Source: an uncultured Ruminococcus sp. (GTDB lineage Bacteria; Bacillota; Clostridia; Oscillospirales; Ruminococcaceae). Taken from it: 34,316 nucleotides of DNA. Below the pieces are notes generated by a model that saw only the letters and a list, made by a program, of their open reading frames with translations, ran no database searches and had not been told where the DNA came from. Shown here piece after piece: positions 7,724 to 15,191 of the stretch. The position numbers were made by a program, and so were the translations under genes. The stretch covers positions 1-34,316 of the forward strand of contig CALGTV010000089.1 of NCBI GenBank assembly GCA_937902395.1, given 5' to 3'. Every line of letters begins with the position of its first letter. Position 1 is the first letter of the stretch.

Positions 7724-9174
7724 TATATCACGAGCACCCTCTGCGGATATTGAAATATTCCCTGAAAAATATATGGCTGCTTATATTTCCGCTGTTACGC
7801 GGTGTATCTGTGCTGAGTTTCAATCCAAAAGGAATATACGCATGGATAAAGGGCGCGTGGTTTGATATTGCAGTAATCGGGATAATTCTGGTATACGGCT
7901 TTATACGTTGGTATTTTTCGCAGATTACTCTGACAGACAATGCCATAACCCACAAAAACGGCTTTATTTTCAGGATTCAGCGGACAATTCCATTTGAAAG
8001 CGTAAGCTCTGCGGCAACGGAAACACTGTTTTTTCTCATACCGTTCAAGGCTGTGGGAATTCGCTGTGATACCCGTGCAGGATTTTTCAAATCCACTGAT
8101 TTAAAGCTTCTTGTAACGCAGAAAACAGCGGATATAATAATGAATCATATCCCCGATGTTAAGATAGAAAAGGCAATAAAAGGAATTCCCGAGCCTACAC
8201 TCACCTCCGTAGCATTATTTTCAGTATTTTTCTCCAGCGGATTTTCAGGAGCTGTATATATCGCGGCATTTTTCTTCAAGGGCGGCGATATAGCAAAAGA
8301 TATAATAAATTTTGCAATGAAGCGTATTACAATGCAGGCTGAGCAGATATACCCAAAATTTCTTGGTGAAATTCCCAAAGCGGCAGTAATTGCAGGCGTA
8401 TTCTTCATAGCAGCATGGTTTTTATCCTTTGTGCTGAATCTGCTTATGTACGCTTATTTTAAAATATCAGCGGATAATGACTGCATAAACGTATCATTCG
8501 GACTTATTAAAAGACGGCTGCACAGAATAAAGACGGAGCATATAAATTATGTTGATTTGCGTCAGAATCTGATTATGAAGATATGCAGAGCAGTTGCAGT
8601 GAATATAAGCTGTGCAGGATTTGGCTATAAATCGCATCTTCCTGTACTTCTGCCCATAAGCAGTGAACAAAATCTGGACAGCCGTTCCGAAATTCTCGGC
8701 ATAAAAAATGCAGGAGTTATGAAATATCGTCCAAAGCCTACAGCGTTTTTCAGCTATACAGGAATTCCGCTGTTGTGTATAATCCTTATTGCCGTACTTC
8801 ATCATTTTTCTGATTATCTTTATTTCCCGGATTTTCTGCCTGAAATAACAGAAGAAATATTCCTTTTTCTTGCAGTAATGGCATATATACCTCTTGTATG
8901 GCTTGTCATGGTAAAAATTGCCGCATTATTCACAAGCGGAATAACACTTTATCCCGACAGTATTGTTCTGAGATGTGCAAGGGGAACGAGATTTCACACG
9001 GTAATTGCAAAGCGTGAAAACGTTATAATGGTGCAGATAAATCAGAATCCTGTGCAGAAACTGTTTAAAAAATGCACTGTTGTGCTGTGGCTGTGCGGTG
9101 AAAGCCGTTCACGATATAAGGTGAAAGGTCTGAAATTAAGTGAGGGCAGAGAAATTCTATCTGAGCTATGCTGA
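7720..9174 (+). CDS. YdbT-like membrane protein with repeated bPH2 domains
   Basis: Large partner (484 aa) of the preceding YdbS-like protein. It has an N-terminal pair of membrane segments (about 50-70), a PH-like stretch with ITLTDNAITHKNGFIFRIQRTIPFESV, further membrane pairs (about 165-185, 225-250 and 345-400), and two more PH-like stretches with the same pattern: DCINVSFGLIKRRLHRIKTEHINYVDLRQN and ITLYPDSIVLRCARGTRFHTVIAKRENVIMVQI, shown here only as landmarks. Three bPH2 repeats with paired helices is the YdbT layout. ATG at 7720 overlaps the upstream stop by 4 nt and has GGAG at 7711. No terminator is evident after it, so read-through into the next operon is possible. Function is inferred from family only. 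Confidence 0.8.
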   Translation: MIYHEHPLRILKYSLKNIWLLIFPLLRGVSVLSFNPKGIYAWIKGAWFDIAVIGIILVYGFIRWYFSQITLTDNAITHKNGFIFRIQRTIPFESVSSAATETLFFLIPFKAVGIRCDTRAGFFKSTDLKLLVTQKTADIIMNHIPDVKIEKAIKGIPEPTLTSVALFSVFFSSGFSGAVYIAAFFFKGGDIAKDIINFAMKRITMQAEQIYPKFLGEIPKAAVIAGVFFIAAWFLSFVLNLLMYAYFKISADNDCINVSFGLIKRRLHRIKTEHINYVDLRQNLIMKICRAVAVNISCAGFGYKSHLPVLLPISSEQNLDSRSEILGIKNAGVMKYRPKPTAFFSYTGIPLLCIILIAVLHHFSDYLYFPDFLPEITEEIFLFLAVMAYIPLVWLVMVKIAALFTSGITLYPDSIVLRCARGTRFHTVIAKRENVIMVQINQNPVQKLFKKCTVVLWLCGESRSRYKVKGLKLSEGREILSELC

Positions 9175-9194
9175 TTGTCAAAGACAGCCGCTTT

Positions 9195-9229
9195 CTAACA
9201 TCTAACTTCTAATTCCTAACCTCTAAAAG
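9195..9229 (+). repeat. Heptanucleotide tandem repeat, CTAACNT type
   Basis: CTAA recurs at 9195, 9202, 9209, 9216 and 9223, an exact 7-bp period over five degenerate units (CTAACAT, CTAACTT, CTAATTC and so on). It sits directly upstream of the operator pair and resembles the TAGCNNT tracts at 14080 and 31972. Confidence 0.7.
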
Positions 9230-9263
9230 TGACAAATGTCACATGAAAAGTGACGTATGACAT
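9225..9263 (+). promoter_or_regulatory. Paired inverted-repeat operators, probable response-regulator sites
   Basis: Site 1 is GTGACAAATGTCAC (9229-9242), a perfect 6-bp inverted repeat around AA. Site 2 (9250-9263, GTGACGTATGACAT) is a degraded version with a mismatch in the right arm. Both are preceded by AAAA, making AAAAGTGAC a direct repeat at 9225 and 9246: 21 bp apart, two helical turns, same face. Site 2 ends 1 nt before the -35 box, the usual place for an activator touching RNA polymerase. The response regulator encoded in this operon is the obvious candidate to bind here (inference). Confidence 0.65.
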
Positions 9264-9264
9264 C

Positions 9265-9292
9265 TTACAATTATTTCCTGATATGGTATAAT
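9265..9292 (+). promoter_or_regulatory. Promoter of the membrane protein / kinase / regulator operon
   Basis: TTACAA (9265-9270), a 16-nt spacer, then TATAAT (9287-9292). The perfect -10 with a weak -35 and short spacer suits an activated promoter, in line with the operators just upstream. The start of transcription is expected near 9299. Confidence 0.7.
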
Positions 9293-9339
9293 ATAGTCAA
9301 AGGGAAAGAGAAAATCCCATGATGAAAGGAGTGTCAGAT

Positions 9340-11730
9340 ATGACAATGTCAATATTGTATATGTTATTATTTTTCATTTTTATCGGTATTCCTGCACTTA
9401 TCATAATTGGTATTGTTGCACTGGTGAAGCACGAAAAAAAGAAATCAGAGCAAAGGTGGAAAAAACAGCAGATATGGCTTGACCCGAATATGTGCGGGCC
9501 TGTGTATAAACCGAATTATACACTGAAAAAGCCTGAACAGAAGCTTTCTGCATCTACTGTAATGCTTCTCATTGGTACAATATTCATAATGCTCTCGGCT
9601 ATAACCTTTGTAGCGGCTAACTGGCTGGGTATGGAGCCTGTTGGACGAGTATTCACACTTGCAGGGGCGGCGGTACTGGCATTTGCAATAAGCGGCGTTC
9701 TTAAAGCGGTTGTACACCTTGACAAAACATCATCGGCATTTTATATGATTGGTACACTGGTGGGAATCGTTTCATTCGGTACAGCAGGGTATTATAAAAT
9801 GTTCGGAGAATGGTTCAGCTTTTCAGGAATGGGAAACTGCACATTCCTTGCAGTAATGGCTCTTCTTGCCTCTGTTTCGGCATTTGCAGGCTATAACTTA
9901 TACAAGCATGAATTGTTCCATTACACAGCTTTTTCATTTATTTCACTGGCAATATTATTCTTATGCGGACAGTTTGCTTATCAGTATGAGGAATATGCAA
10001 TTGCCGTTGCAATTGCACAGCTTATCATAACTGCTGTTCTGCACATATTCAAGCCTCAGAAAAATACAATATATGATAAGCCTGCAAGAGTAATCGGCGA
10101 TATTACAGCAATAATCTATCAGCTTATGGCAATGTGCTATGTTATAGCTTCAACATTCAAGCCTACATGGTATACATTTGCAATTCTGGTTATACTTCTG
10201 GGACAGCTTTTCCTTTACGGATTCTTGAAAAATAAAAAATGGCTGTTTATCTGGGCTGATATTGCCGCAATATATGCATCGATAGTAGTGTCTGTTGTAT
10301 GCGAGACAGAAGCTAATGAGCCTGTTTCAATGCTTGTCTTCGGTTTGCTTACTCTGGGAATTTATATATTCAACCGATTTATTCCCGAAAATCCGGGGAC
10401 AGCAAAAGCTGTTTCCTTTGTTGGACTTATAATCGGCTCAATTGTTTGTCTCAACGCAAACACTGATGAATTATATGGCTTAAATCTCCTTGTTCCTGCG
10501 GCTGTAGTGGTTCTTTCAATATACTACTGCCTCCACAAATCAAAGGATATTCAGTTCATTGCAGGAATTGCACTTCCTCTTATGCCATGGTGTATAGCAT
10601 ACAGCATATACGACAGTTACTGGACAGGCGGAAATTCTGGTGAACTTGGAGTTCTTGTTTATGGCGGACTTGCACTTGTATACATAATTATTGCCGCATT
10701 TTTCATATATCTTCCAAGTATATCAATTGATTTTTACTCAAAGCATCTTATAAAGGCGCATACAGCGGAATACTCCGCAATGGCAGCAGCAGTAATCGCA
10801 CTTTTTACAGTTGTGGATTATTCAGAGTTTTACTTTATAACAATAGCACTTTGTATTTTACATTTTATCATCTCATGTTCAATGAGATGCAACATAACAG
10901 CGGCAGGTTCAGTTATAGCGCTTATTGCTGTTGTGAGAAATATTCTCGGTGAATGTGTTGACAGCGAATTTAAAGCAGTATTAATATTATACGGATTGTT
11001 CGCAGTTCTTATAATCCTTTCAAGAGTAGTATTCCCGAAAGCCGTTATTTCAAAGGAAAACGGACGAACAAAAATTGATATACTTCTGCCTGCTTCAATG
11101 ATAGCAATCTGGGGTACAGCATTTGTGGACGATATGAGCTATTTCCTTTTTAAAATAGCAATTGCTGTATTCATTGCTTCATTTGTAAAAAAGAATACAG
11201 GTAAGAACGCGGCGGCAGTTCTCTTGTCTGTATCAGCGTTTATTGCATCTTGTGCGTTTATATTCAGACCTTTCTTCATGACAGATTCTTCTGTAATTTC
11301 AAGCAAGATAAATCTCGCAATAATGGTTCTTCTGGGAATTTCATACAGATTCATCTGGAGAAATCACGGCGGAACAGCAAAAATCGTTTCAACAGTTGTG
11401 TTTATTCTCGCCTTTGCAGGACTTATATTTGACGGAATGATTCACAACGGAATGGGCAACAGAATATTTGTTCTTGCAGTTACAGCGGCAATACTTATCT
11501 TCTCATTCTACGCAAAGAGTAAGACATGGTTCACAGCTTCATCAATCGCTCTTGTGATTCTCACAATTATGCTTACAGGAAAGTATTTCGAATTTGCCGG
11601 CTGGTGGGTATATCTCCTTGCAGTTGGCGTGATATTCATAGCTATTGCGGCAGTAAACGAAGCCTGCAAGAAAAAGGGCGAAAGCATGAAAGAAACAGTA
11701 TCAAAGACATTTTCAGACTGGACATGGTAG
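9340..11730 (+). CDS. Large polytopic membrane protein, DUF2157-like, function unknown
   Basis: From ATG at 9340, which has AAAGGAG 8 nt upstream (9325-9331), the protein is 796 aa; the in-frame ATGs at 9319 and 9322 lie before that site and are not preferred. It has one N-terminal membrane helix, a basic cytosolic stretch (KHEKKKSEQRWKKQQ) and a WLDPNMCG segment, then about 20 more membrane helices spread over the whole length with almost no soluble domain. The start of the multi-helix part (LLIGTIFIMLSAITFVAANW) looks like the DUF2157 signature, with its conserved Asn-Trp. No enzymatic motif is seen. It is the first gene of a three-gene operon with a sensor kinase and response regulator, so it may be a stress-response target or an accessory sensor. 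That role is inference. Confidence 0.75.
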   Translation: MTMSILYMLLFFIFIGIPALIIIGIVALVKHEKKKSEQRWKKQQIWLDPNMCGPVYKPNYTLKKPEQKLSASTVMLLIGTIFIMLSAITFVAANWLGMEPVGRVFTLAGAAVLAFAISGVLKAVVHLDKTSSAFYMIGTLVGIVSFGTAGYYKMFGEWFSFSGMGNCTFLAVMALLASVSAFAGYNLYKHELFHYTAFSFISLAILFLCGQFAYQYEEYAIAVAIAQLIITAVLHIFKPQKNTIYDKPARVIGDITAIIYQLMAMCYVIASTFKPTWYTFAILVILLGQLFLYGFLKNKKWLFIWADIAAIYASIVVSVVCETEANEPVSMLVFGLLTLGIYIFNRFIPENPGTAKAVSFVGLIIGSIVCLNANTDELYGLNLLVPAAVVVLSIYYCLHKSKDIQFIAGIALPLMPWCIAYSIYDSYWTGGNSGELGVLVYGGLALVYIIIAAFFIYLPSISIDFYSKHLIKAHTAEYSAMAAAVIALFTVVDYSEFYFITIALCILHFIISCSMRCNITAAGSVIALIAVVRNILGECVDSEFKAVLILYGLFAVLIILSRVVFPKAVISKENGRTKIDILLPASMIAIWGTAFVDDMSYFLFKIAIAVFIASFVKKNTGKNAAAVLLSVSAFIASCAFIFRPFFMTDSSVISSKINLAIMVLLGISYRFIWRNHGGTAKIVSTVVFILAFAGLIFDGMIHNGMGNRIFVLAVTAAILIFSFYAKSKTWFTASSIALVILTIMLTGKYFEFAGWWVYLLAVGVIFIAIAAVNEACKKKGESMKETVSKTFSDWTW

Positions 11731-11758
11731 TTGTTAATGCGAAAATAAAATGGGGATT

Positions 11759-11841
11759 CTAAAGGGTGCAACCCTTTAGCAGAGTCCAGAGACGGAGTCT
11801 CTGGTGGGGTATGGGGCAAAGCCCCAATTGACGAAGTCAAT
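11759..11841 (+). repeat. Four tandem hairpins between operon genes (repetitive element)
   Basis: Four inverted repeats occupy 83 bp. CTAAAGGG 11759-11766 pairs with CCCTTTAG 11772-11779; CCAGAGAC 11786-11793 with GTCTCTGG 11797-11804; TGGGGC 11812-11817 with GCCCCA 11821-11826; ATTGAC 11827-11832 with GTCAAT 11836-11841. All have loops of 3-5 nt. There is no T-tract, so this is not an ordinary terminator. From memory, similar 'GGGTGCAACCC...GGGGCAAAGCCCC' blocks occur between genes in related Clostridia, which suggests a mobile or repeated extragenic element; that needs a search. Confidence 0.75.
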
Positions 11842-11860
11842 GAAAAAGAGGAGTGGAAAT

Positions 11861-13450
11861 ATGGCAGTAACAATAACAGCGACAGTACTTCTTTTGCTTG
11901 GTCTGGGCGGTATGCTGGGCACAGTAGGGTGGATACTTTCAAGAGGAAACGGAAATACTATGACAAAATTATTTATTGTCTGTCAGCTTTCCATTGTTCT
12001 GTGGCTTGTTTCACAGCTTCTGAAATTGTTTTCCGTTACCGATAATCAGCTTATGATAAGCTACCTCATCGGAAATGTGGGTATATGTGCCTTTTCTCCT
12101 TTCTGGCTGATGTTTTCGGCGGAATATGCGGAATCTGAGGCTAAATTCCGCCGAATGACAAAGTTTTTGCCCATAGTTTCTGTTATAATGTATACAGTAA
12201 TTGCTACAAATCCGCTTCACAGGCTGTATTACAGGAATTTCGGATTATCCGGGATAAGCTATGGTATATTGTTCTATTTATTTCAGCTTTTGTTTTACGT
12301 ATTTATCATATGGGGAATCTCCATTATGTTTATCCGTCACTCAAAGGGAAATAAAATATCAGCGCAATCAATGCTTCTGGCGCTGGCGGCGGCTGTTCCG
12401 CTAATTATAAATACCCTTGTGATAAGCGGAGTATTAAAAACAGAAATCGAACTTACACCGCTGTTTTTCGCTTTTTCCGTCATTATGGTGCTTATAGCTA
12501 TACGGCGGTACGGTCTGCTGAATATCAACAGAATTGCCATACATAAAACTATTGATAATATCGGGACAGCGGCGGCGATTTTTGATGCTGAGGAAAGTGT
12601 AACATATACAAACAAAGCTATGAAAAAGCTTATTTCTGCGGATTTTTCAGATATTTCGGGATTCTATGCCGTTCTTGGAAAGCTTGCAGGAGCTGAACTG
12701 AACAGGGAATCCGCAGAGTTTACTGCGGGTGATGAACGGTACAGCCTTAAAAAAAGTTCGGTATGCAATGAAAAAGGCACAAAAATCGCGGAAATCGTGC
12801 TTATAAGCAATATAACCGAGTATTATGAGCTTTCACAGGCGGAAAAACGGCTTTCCATAGAGCACGAGAGAAACAGAATAGCGCAGGAAATACACGATTC
12901 CGCAGGGCATACCTTTACAATGATAAGTTCCCTTGCAAAAATATCCGATGCGGAACTGAAAAAGGGTGTAAACGGCGATGTATCCCGATATCTTGCGGAA
13001 ATTGACGGGCTTTCACGAAGCGGTATAACACAGCTGAGATGCTCTATTAACAATCTCCGTGACGATGAATTCATGACATCAATAACCCGTGCTGTCAATA
13101 CAGTAACAGCGGCGGTCAGAAGTATGAAAGTTGATGTATGCGTACAGGGAACAGAGGACGATTCCTACAGCTTCTGCATACGGGAGGTGTACGACAGCGT
13201 AAAGGAAACTGTAACGAATACAATGCGGTATTCCGGGGCGGAAAGGCTTGATATAATTATAAAATTCCTCGATGACCGTCTTGAACTGTATATCTTCGAT
13301 AACGGCAAGGGCTGCTCCGAAATAAAGGAAAATAACGGGTTAAGCGGAATCCGCCGCCGTATAGAAAACATAGGCGGAACGGTGAAATTCTCCTCATTTG
13401 AGGGAGAGGGATTCAACACGATTATAAAAATTCCAGTGGCAAAAGGGTGA
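11861..13450 (+). CDS. Sensor histidine kinase, 7TM N-terminal domain, HisKA_3 type
   Basis: Membrane sensor kinase that autophosphorylates and passes phosphate to the regulator downstream. I start it at ATG 11861 (529 aa), 7 nt after GAGGAG; the open frame reaches back to 11804, but those codons lie in the hairpin element and lack a ribosome binding site. Seven membrane helices fill residues 1-210 (HisKA_7TM-like), followed by a PAS-like linker (IGTAAAIFDAEESVTYTNKA), a short coiled helix, and the HisKA_3 box RIAQEIHDSAGHTF with phospho-acceptor His345. The ATPase domain has the N-box region ETVTNTMRYSGA, the G1 box DNGKG and the G2 box GLSGIRRRIENIGG. It is 4 nt from the response regulator. 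The signal is unknown; the 7TM input suggests a membrane or envelope cue. Confidence 0.93.
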   Translation: MAVTITATVLLLLGLGGMLGTVGWILSRGNGNTMTKLFIVCQLSIVLWLVSQLLKLFSVTDNQLMISYLIGNVGICAFSPFWLMFSAEYAESEAKFRRMTKFLPIVSVIMYTVIATNPLHRLYYRNFGLSGISYGILFYLFQLLFYVFIIWGISIMFIRHSKGNKISAQSMLLALAAAVPLIINTLVISGVLKTEIELTPLFFAFSVIMVLIAIRRYGLLNINRIAIHKTIDNIGTAAAIFDAEESVTYTNKAMKKLISADFSDISGFYAVLGKLAGAELNRESAEFTAGDERYSLKKSSVCNEKGTKIAEIVLISNITEYYELSQAEKRLSIEHERNRIAQEIHDSAGHTFTMISSLAKISDAELKKGVNGDVSRYLAEIDGLSRSGITQLRCSINNLRDDEFMTSITRAVNTVTAAVRSMKVDVCVQGTEDDSYSFCIREVYDSVKETVTNTMRYSGAERLDIIIKFLDDRLELYIFDNGKGCSEIKENNGLSGIRRRIENIGGTVKFSSFEGEGFNTIIKIPVAKG

Positions 13451-13454
13451 TATT

Positions 13455-14078
13455 ATGATAAAAGTATTAATAGCAGATGATGTTGCAGTACTCCGAATGG
13501 GGCTTAAAGCCGTACTTAGTCAGGATTCAGAAATAAATGTAGTAGGGGAGGCAGGCAACGGAAAAGAGGCTTATGAGCTTGCTGTACGCCTTAAACCCGA
13601 TGTTGTGCTTATGGATATGCGTATGCCCGATTTCGACGGAGGCTACGGTACACGACAGATTAAAGACAAGCTAAGCGGCGTTAAGGTTCTTGTGCTTACA
13701 ACATTCGACGATAAGGAAACAGTTGAAAAGGCTATGTCAAGCGGTGCGGACGGTTATATCCTGAAAGAAATGGACAGCTCGCAGGTGATAAATTCAATTA
13801 AGGCTGTGGCAGGCGGAATCAATGTGTTTTGCGACAATATTTTTCAGGCAATAAAAAAAGAGCCTATGAAACAGGCTCCTGTAAACTACGATATAACCGA
13901 AAGAGAGGCGGAATTTCTCCGTCTTATCTGCGATGGTTATGACAACAAGGAAATTGCGGCTCAGCTTTATCTTGCGGAGGGAACTGTCAGAAACGGCATA
14001 TCCCGTCTTCTTGAAAAGCTGAAACTGAAAGACCGCACACAGTTGGCGGTGTTTGCGATAAAAAATAATCTGGTGTAA
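13455..14078 (+). CDS. NarL/FixJ-family response regulator
   Basis: DNA-binding response regulator of 207 aa. The receiver domain (1-120) has the acidic pair D8/D9, phospho-acceptor D54 (VVLMDMRMPD), T82 and K104. The C-terminal LuxR-type HTH (about 142-205) has ITEREAEFLRLICDGYDNKEIA and the recognition region LAEGTVRNGISRLLEKL, then RTQLAVFAI. ATG at 13455 is 4 nt after the kinase stop, with AAGGGTGA as ribosome binding site inside the end of that gene. HisKA_3 kinases pair with this regulator class. It probably binds the inverted repeats at 9229-9263 and controls its own operon (inference). Transcription ends at the hairpin 14141-14172. Confidence 0.95.
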   Translation: MIKVLIADDVAVLRMGLKAVLSQDSEINVVGEAGNGKEAYELAVRLKPDVVLMDMRMPDFDGGYGTRQIKDKLSGVKVLVLTTFDDKETVEKAMSSGADGYILKEMDSSQVINSIKAVAGGINVFCDNIFQAIKKEPMKQAPVNYDITEREAEFLRLICDGYDNKEIAAQLYLAEGTVRNGISRLLEKLKLKDRTQLAVFAIKNNLV

Positions 14079-14079
14079 A

Positions 14080-14127
14080 TAGCTATTAGCCGTTAGCATT
14101 TAGCTGTTAGCTAATAGCTTATGGCTA
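14080..14127 (+). repeat. Heptanucleotide tandem repeat, TAGCNNT type
   Basis: TAGC recurs at 14080, 14087, 14094, 14101, 14108 and 14115, with TGGC at 14122: seven units at an exact 7-bp period (TAGCTAT, TAGCCGT, TAGCATT and so on). It starts 2 nt after the regulator stop codon. The same unit recurs at 31972. Confidence 0.85.
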
Positions 14128-14140
14128 AAGGAGCATAAGA

Positions 14141-14172
14141 AAAACCGTCGGCGCGAAACCGACGGTTTTTTT
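14141..14172. terminator. Bidirectional rho-independent terminator
   Basis: An 11-bp perfect stem (14141-14151 with 14159-14169, GC core CCGTCGG) and a 7-nt loop CGCGAAA. Seven Ts follow on the plus strand; on the minus strand TTTTTCTT follows. It lies between the convergent response regulator gene (plus) and the dockerin gene (minus), ending both. Confidence 0.92.
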
Positions 14173-14180
14173 ATCAAAAT

Positions 14181-15149
14181 TTACTTTAAATTTTCAGGAA
14201 TTTCTCTTCCGAAGAAATCAACTAAATCCTTAGCTTCTTCTGATGTTGTGGAGGTATATGCGTAGTAACGGAGAATATCGGAAGCATCAGATGCATCAAT
14301 AACAGTATCGAAGTTGACATCTCCGTTTATTTTCGGGGTTTCGTCGAGTGTACTTTCCTTGCCTGTAGCAGTTGCGGCATATTCAACAAGCGCAAGTGAA
14401 GCATCAGAAGCGTCAACTACATCATCAAGGTTAATATCACCAAAGTTGTAGTCAGTTGGTTTAACTATTGAGGAGTTGTCTTTTCCAATCTTGATTGTAA
14501 TACCTGACACATCGGGAGCAAGATCCGGGAATTTGTAAATTGTATTATTATGAGCTGCATCCATAGCGCATCTTGTGCTGTTATCCTCATCTTTTGTGAA
14601 GAAGATTTCGTATGTTCCTTCGGGAGTATCGGCATCAATTGTGAAATCAAATGTTACAAGAGGATAATTTTCAGCTGTTTCTCTGAAAGGGACAAGAGCT
14701 TTCCCGTCATTAGTTTTTATAGTGAAGTTATGTGAGCCGTAAGTTTTATTAACAGAATAGTAGCTTTCATTTCTGGAAACTGTAAGATTTCCGTCTGCAT
14801 CTGTTTCGGCATAAGCGTAATAGGAAAGATTTCCCTCTTCAAGCGGGTCGTATACCTTGGTAATCTTGATATTCTCGTTGGATGTATTCCATTTTGGAGA
14901 TACGCTCCATGCTCCCTTGGATGCGTCTGAAAAATAAATTTTTCCGTTGATTGTCAAATCCTCATCAAGAGAATCGATTATAATGGTATTGTTGTTTATG
15001 AGTTTGTACTTGCTTGAATTTGCAGCTTCCATATAAAAACGGACTGCGGAGGCTGAAATGTCTGCTGAGCCCTCTGCAAAAGCAACTGTTGAGGACAGGC
15101 ATGATGCGGCGAGGACTGCAGCTGATACCATTGAAAGTGATTTTTTCAT
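14181..15149 (-). CDS. Secreted dockerin-containing protein
   Basis: Exported 322-aa protein. A Sec signal peptide (MKKSLSMVSAAVLAASCLSS, cleavage likely after AFA at about 25) is followed by a ~190-residue beta-rich domain of unknown type. Its FDFTIDADTPEGTYEIFF segment recalls cohesin-like or Ig-like folds. Then comes a C-terminal type I dockerin (about 236-305) with two Ca2+-binding repeats, GDINLDDVVDASD and GDVNFDTVIDASD. The calcium ligands D1, N3, D5, D9 and D12 are present in both, with Ala-Ser at the cohesin-contact positions. No catalytic domain is seen. It should dock onto a cohesin scaffold outside the cell. ATG at 15149 has GGAG 8 nt upstream. It lies 42 nt after mtnN on the same strand; the function is unrelated, so co-transcription may be incidental. 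Confidence 0.88.
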   Translation of the reverse strand: MKKSLSMVSAAVLAASCLSSTVAFAEGSADISASAVRFYMEAANSSKYKLINNNTIIIDSLDEDLTINGKIYFSDASKGAWSVSPKWNTSNENIKITKVYDPLEEGNLSYYAYAETDADGNLTVSRNESYYSVNKTYGSHNFTIKTNDGKALVPFRETAENYPLVTFDFTIDADTPEGTYEIFFTKDEDNSTRCAMDAAHNNTIYKFPDLAPDVSGITIKIGKDNSSIVKPTDYNFGDINLDDVVDASDASLALVEYAATATGKESTLDETPKINGDVNFDTVIDASDASDILRYYAYTSTTSEEAKDLVDFFGREIPENLK

Positions 15150-15191
15150 GATTATTTCTCCTTTTTTTACTCCCTGTGCTAAGGGAGGTAT

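Noticed and set aside
11804..11860. N-terminal extension of the kinase frame
   Set aside because: These 19 codons fall in the hairpin array and have no ribosome binding site; ATG 11861 has GAGGAG at ideal spacing.
15170..15187. CTCCCT...AGGGAG inverted repeat between mtnN and the dockerin gene
   Set aside because: A 6-bp stem followed by A-run rather than T-run on the transcribed strand; not a terminator, and it does not cover the ribosome binding site.
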